From positions 1-23,067 of the forward strand of contig JAQTNP010000004.1 of assembly GCA_028713795.1 (NCBI GenBank): 23,067 nt of DNA, written 5' to 3'. Source of the stretch: Minisyncoccota bacterium. Lineage in GTDB: Bacteria > Patescibacteriota > Minisyncoccia > Minisyncoccales > PEYH01. The notes under the pieces are model-generated. The model searched no databases and was not told the DNA's origin. It saw only the letters and a list, made by a program, of their open reading frames with translations. Of the stretch, positions 20,801-23,067 are shown one piece after another (within the stretch, counting starts at the first letter, position 1; each line of letters begins with the position of its first letter). The translations under genes and the position numbers were made by a program.

Positions 20801-23067
20801 CGTTGTCATATCAGGGCTGACAGCAAATACCAAATACTATTATAGGGTTAAGTCAAAAGATGCGGCAGATAACGAGGGTGTTTCCAATATATATGATTTT
20901 ACGACAGCGACTTCAAAAGAAGATAGTGCTGGCCCAGACATTTCAAGTGTAACAATATCAAATATATCATTAACAGGAGCTACCGTTACTTGGACTACTA
21001 GTGAGGCCGCCAATTCCATTGTTGACTACGGCACTTCAATATCCCTGGGCATTTTGGCAGGAGATATTAATGAATTAGTTACCAGCCATACGGTTTCATT
21101 AATTGATTTGTCTCAAAACACTACCTACTATCTTCAAGTCAGGTCTCAAGATGAAGCTGGCAATACCACAACAGACAACAATGGGGGGGATTACTATTCC
21201 TTTACTACTACTGCAGATAATACCGCTCCGACAATTACTTTGGGAACCCCGGTCGTAGACAGGAATTCTGCTACTGTGGTCTGGACTACCAATGAAGCTG
21301 GGACAAGCCAGGTAGAATATGCAACAAGCTCTGATTTGTCAGGATCAAGCAGTACCACCCTTGTTACAGATTTGACCTTGCAGCACAGCGTTGTCATATC
21401 AGGGCTGACAGATAATACAAAGTATTACTACCGGGTTAAATCAAAAGATGCTGCAGATAATGAAGGGGTTTCTGCAATTGCTAATTTTACAACTGCTCAG
21501 GCTAAAGCTGACTCTACGGCTCCAGCAATAACCGGAGTGACAGTTTCAAATATTACCGGTACTTCTGCCAGAATAACTTGGACAACAGGCGAATCAAGCA
21601 ATTCCATTGTTGATTATGGAACAACAATATCTCTTGGACTGATGGCTGGAAACATTGATGACGCTGTGACTAGCCACACAGTTAACTTAACAGGACTATC
21701 AGAAGGAACCACATATTACTTTCAAGTAAGATCTCAAGACGCTTCGGGAAATTCTACTCCAGATAATAATAATGGAGATTATTATTCTTTTACTACTATT
21801 GCTGATACTGCAGCTCCATTGATTTCCAATGTTACCATACCATTGATTACAGATGATTCTGCCATAATTGTCTGGACTACTGATGAGAATAGCAGTTCAA
21901 GAGTTGCTTACGGAGTTAGCGACAGCTTTGGATCTCTTTCAGATGAAGATACTACCTTAACAAAAGTGCATGCAATTACCATTGATAATCTTTCAGCTCA
22001 GACCCAATACTATATCAAAGTAATTTCTGAAGATGCTGCAGAAAATACAAGCGAAGATGATAATAATGGAGAAGGATATTCTTTCAGGACTACAACTGCA
22101 TCGTCAGTTGTTGTTATCGGAGGCGGTGGAGGAGGGGGAGCGGCAGCAGAAGTTGATGTTGACGGCCCCAATATTACCGGGATAAGCACTGCCGATGTGC
22201 AAGCTGATTCAATAAAGATAAGATGGACTACTAATGAGAATGCCAGTCAATTAGTGGAATATGGGTTTACCAATGAATACGGTTATATGGCCGGATCATA
22301 TGAAATTGGGGGAAGCGGACATGAAGTAGAATTAAAAGAATTATTTCCTGACACGGTATATAGTTTCAGGGTTATTTCTTTGGATTCCAAGGGAAATATG
22401 TCCAGAAGCATCAATGATGTTTTTAGAACCGCTCAAGGAGTAGGGGGCCCTGAGAATCAGGAAAGCATAGTTAATACGGTATTAGGAATGATACAGAAAA
22501 TTAACAATCCATATGATATCAACCAGGTATCAAAGGCATTGCAAGAGACAGCAGAAAAGAAAATACAGCCGCCAATTATTGCCGGAGAGCTTCCAAAGAT
22601 AGAACCTTATGAAGATTCTGCCAGAATTTCATGGATTACAGATAAAGAATCAAACTCCATTGTTGCCTACGCAACTGCAGATGAATACAATATCAATGCC
22701 CCAGAGCCTTACAAAAATATAGTTGGCAATACTGATGAATCAACGACTTTCCATTCCGTAGATCTTACCGGATTAAAATCTTCAACAATGTATCATGTCC
22801 AAGTCAGATCAAAAATGTCTATTGGGCCAGAAGCTAAATCATTAGATATCACATTCTTTACTAAATCAGTTAATCTTGAAATTTCCAATTTTAGGATTAC
22901 AAAAATTGAGAATAATGATGTTGAATTCGGATGGGATACAAATGTTCCTTCAAATGCAATAATTGAATACACTGATTTTGAATCAGGAAAAACCCTTTCT
23001 CAAGGAGACCCTAATTTCGTAAAAAGACATAAGTTGGTCTTGGAGAAATTAAAACAAAATATTACCT
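14820..23067 (+). CDS. Giant membrane-anchored kelch plus fibronectin type III surface protein (3' truncated)
   Basis: One open frame from TTG 14820 to the window edge, at least 2749 codons with no stop found at the points checked. An in-frame TAA at 14805 leaves TTG as the first start; no SD. Residues 1-32 are basic and cytosolic, 33-52 transmembrane. Residues about 105-435 have six kelch phrases (KAFIIGGYS, KIYIFGGYD, KFYIFGGYY, KIYIFGGYD, KIMIFGGYY, TIYVFGGYS) about 50-60 residues apart, matching a six-bladed propeller. Residues about 440-855 are other beta-rich modules. From about 857, some 19 fibronectin III-like units recur, each with (A)TITWTT(D/N)E near the start and HSVTLxGLxxxTxYYxxVRSxDxxGN near the end. 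A Gly-rich linker lies at about 2434-2443. A likely cell-surface adhesin or host-contact protein; binding partner unknown. Confidence 0.88.
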   Translation, partial: MQHLDLKSQFNAFSEKKENIFFRFFNFFKRHRIISFGIIILIISVFLIYFAAQVSGLSYIWTQTDWSGGQSAEYPRHDNYQNGWTKWSSNEGNLNTGSSITIPTSATIPTSTAVLSSAREDVVAVYDATTSKAFIIGGYSQDAVSHDPTFYTTISQYDPIADTATVTGGALLIELRGHSADIASTYDGKIYIFGGYDNTNGRFNYDIYSFDPSATSSNAADTGYNLPSSIGRQYAPAVYASNVSKFYIFGGYYLDGSNNPQYLNTIVEFNPATGAVSNTSVGLPVALKGASAAYYPVDGKIYIFGGYDSSEADYTNKIYVFDPQSPNSGASELVGVTLPTKRAYTSAAYYQSMGAGTIQKIMIFGGYYLNGDASVYLDTVVNFDVTSATTQTETLDRTLRGTGAIFCSDNSTIYVFGGYSDSASAFSDVIHKYRLYTAYPLVSSAYHTTDTTTVLSSLKWTESLNTDTDILFQIRTASNTDNGTPLDFSDDSPSVWTDWCGPDNGGEGCSTTTYFTDYTGEPIDAIFKDGIDDVWVQYRLYMITDSLNNTPTLEEVQITYVVNTEPSITSVSASQGTDGIVTVTYDFDENEEATTTIYLLYDLGVTLNAEQAIDATSITITGTNASYLNATGTIQIEDEMMTYSNKDGSTISGITRSANNTLFYKKAHAASQTVWVLAGAATGDVGSVATGTSKSISWDADSDVSGLWASNDTVKVRVVANDGNAARQVGSADSSTFEFDTKDPVVGTPTGGGSGMNINANATTTVYGDDKAKDIAVTLNLSATDNTDLYFMASNDGVFDTEEWQAYATSASWNLNAYCAEQENGCEKTVYLKFKDAHGNETSTYNDTVTLDNNAPAVPSHMYIQDVSNIETGEYRIFTTWDKATESDWVRYEIFRSTDGIDFAAYATITDKDLNYLLDQELASSTYYYKARSVDDIINNSDYSSTVSLTAGGNPADYAPPTISSVSDGTPTINSVLITWSTEEISSSNVYYSITSTVPDGSPSQGVSGYDDSHSVTLRGLDSSTTYYYYARSCDASDNCSNSSIGDFITATPDSSGPEISSVSASGLKENSATITWTTNEAADSFVEFSTSTGFITGTLQGKFVFETSHSVTLSGLTSETTYYYKVRSADSSGNVTVSSEYSFSTIVSSADVTPPTISNIASSNLAYNTATVTWDTNEESSSFVEFGPTTSYGRIYGQEDLVQSHTVNLPHDLNPATTYHYRARSKDVAGNEGMSSDSTFITSADPNDVAAPVISLVDVGDPSKDQITITWTTDEEADSYIGYSLATTTYNLEQGNPTMATSHSVTLVGLVPNSTYYARVKSTDPSGNIAIDNNSGSGYSFTTLAASSNPPTISNIQFSNVTHNAATIAWTTDISSTSFVEYGQDTSYGYSQGSFTLTTSHSVSLTGLLSEATYHFRVRSSNSEGVEAVSQDYTFTTETAPDITPPVISSVQAVNIDMDSADITWTTGEEANSIIEYGTSTENLNYLAGDEGTYVTSHTVSLINLTVDTTYYYQVKSRDRAGNLETDDNSGTYYNFTTVADVTAPVISNVTVPVKDRNSATVTWDTDEDATSQVIYSLNLDMSDSSETTQVLDLRKEHSVLLSSLVAETTYYFYVRSQDAYNNEATSSVGSFDTTTAKEDVVAPVISAVATSSITLSGATITWTTDENSDSIVDYGTTVGLGQLAGNTSDATTTHSVSLTSLTSDTLYYFQVRSQDSSGNTATDNNGGNYYTFTTVADGTNPVISNVDAPVIDRNSATVTWDTDEDATSQVEYSTSPELSESISTTLVTDLRKEHSVILSSLTSSTTYYYRVKSKDAANNLTTSSIYNFTTAQAKADSTAPTISDVATSSITLSGATITWTTTENSDSIVDYGLTTALGSMTGNIDDSTTSHSISLTGLTQNTKYYFQVRSADSSGNRKTDNNGGDYYSFTTTADTTDPVISAIQASVVDRNSANITWTTDEAGTSQVEYATSSDLSGSSSTTLVTDLTLQHSVVISGLTANTKYYYRVKSKDAADNEGVSNIYDFTTATSKEDSAGPDISSVTISNISLTGATVTWTTSEAANSIVDYGTSISLGILAGDINELVTSHTVSLIDLSQNTTYYLQVRSQDEAGNTTTDNNGGDYYSFTTTADNTAPTITLGTPVVDRNSATVVWTTNEAGTSQVEYATSSDLSGSSSTTLVTDLTLQHSVVISGLTDNTKYYYRVKSKDAADNEGVSAIANFTTAQAKADSTAPAITGVTVSNITGTSARITWTTGESSNSIVDYGTTISLGLMAGNIDDAVTSHTVNLTGLSEGTTYYFQVRSQDASGNSTPDNNNGDYYSFTTIADTAAPLISNVTIPLITDDSAIIVWTTDENSSSRVAYGVSDSFGSLSDEDTTLTKVHAITIDNLSAQTQYYIKVISEDAAENTSEDDNNGEGYSFRTTTASSVVVIGGGGGGGAAAEVDVDGPNITGISTADVQADSIKIRWTTNENASQLVEYGFTNEYGYMAGSYEIGGSGHEVELKELFPDTVYSFRVISLDSKGNMSRSINDVFRTAQGVGGPENQESIVNTVLGMIQKINNPYDINQVSKALQETAEKKIQPPIIAGELPKIEPYEDSARISWITDKESNSIVAYATADEYNINAPEPYKNIVGNTDESTTFHSVDLTGLKSSTMYHVQVRSKMSIGPEAKSLDITFFTKSVNLEISNFRITKIENNDVEFGWDTNVPSNAIIEYTDFESGKTLSQGDPNFVKRHKLVLEKLKQNIT
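19450..21805 (+). repeat. Higher-order tandem repeat: paired FN3 units of about 590 bp
   Basis: Within the giant gene, FN3 units alternate between two types and repeat as pairs. The segment starting CAGGTAGAATATGCAAC occurs at 20721 and again at 21309, 588 bp (196 codons) apart, with near identity for about 100 nt. AGGAATTCTGCTACCGTAAC occurs at 19491 and 20082, 591 bp apart. One unit type ends in a DNNGGDYYSFTT-like loop; the other does not. This indicates recent in-frame duplication. Confidence 0.8.

Noticed and set aside
16157..21397. Antisense ORFs within the giant kelch/FN3 gene
   Set aside because: All are complements of the Thr/Ser-rich repeat codons, with no signals of their own.
19450..21805. 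Possible CRISPR-like repeat array
   Set aside because: The repeats are long, coding and in frame with FN3 domains; no short direct repeats with unique spacers.

Overview
The window looks like a chromosomal segment from a member of the Candidate Phyla Radiation (Patescibacteria), most plausibly Parcubacteria-like. Grounds: an AT-rich genome; compact core genes with ATGA-type overlaps; a divergent, intron-bearing 16S rRNA gene standing alone with its own promoter and terminator; many tiny single-span membrane proteins; and a giant surface protein. TGA is used only as a stop, so the recoded Gracilibacteria/Absconditabacteria code is not in use. The phylum call is inference, since no tree could be run.

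Layout. 1-172 (minus): start of an AmmeMemoRadiSam-type radical SAM gene. 199-909: a GC-rich thymidine kinase cassette with its own promoter, a strong Shine-Dalgarno (SD) site and a terminator. 934-2824: thpR-murC. 2830-3895: two tiny membrane ORFs, then rplY (L25). 3911-5335: a secreted coiled-coil/lytic transglycosylase. 5347-5499 (minus): a GC-rich 50-aa membrane protein with a strong SD. 5580-6943 (minus): rpmE and prfA, separated by a structured attenuator-like leader. 6997-7226: a promoter and a highly structured candidate small RNA. 7219-8904: rpsB-tsf-small membrane protein, then tRNA-Thr(TGT). 8985-11476: the 16S rRNA unit, with a group I intron near E. coli position 1060 and a group II intron near position 1400, enclosed by a 21-23 bp processing stem. 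11538-12925 (minus): an AbiEi/AbiEii toxin-antitoxin pair with an operator-like palindrome. 13084-13548: a DEDDh exonuclease-like protein missing a catalytic Glu. 13624-14418: a membrane-anchored Cys-rich extracellular protein. 14820 to the right edge: one open frame of at least 2749 codons, a membrane-anchored kelch plus multi-fibronectin-III surface protein.

Two themes tie the window together. First, translation signals: the 16S 3' tail has no recognisable CCUCC anti-SD core, and almost every gene lacks an SD. Only thymidine kinase and the 50-aa protein carry strong AAGGAG sites, and both are much richer in GC than their neighbours, which suggests transfer from elsewhere. Second, RNA structure: two ORF-less ribozyme introns in one 16S gene, an unassigned structured RNA, and a two-hairpin leader before prfA.
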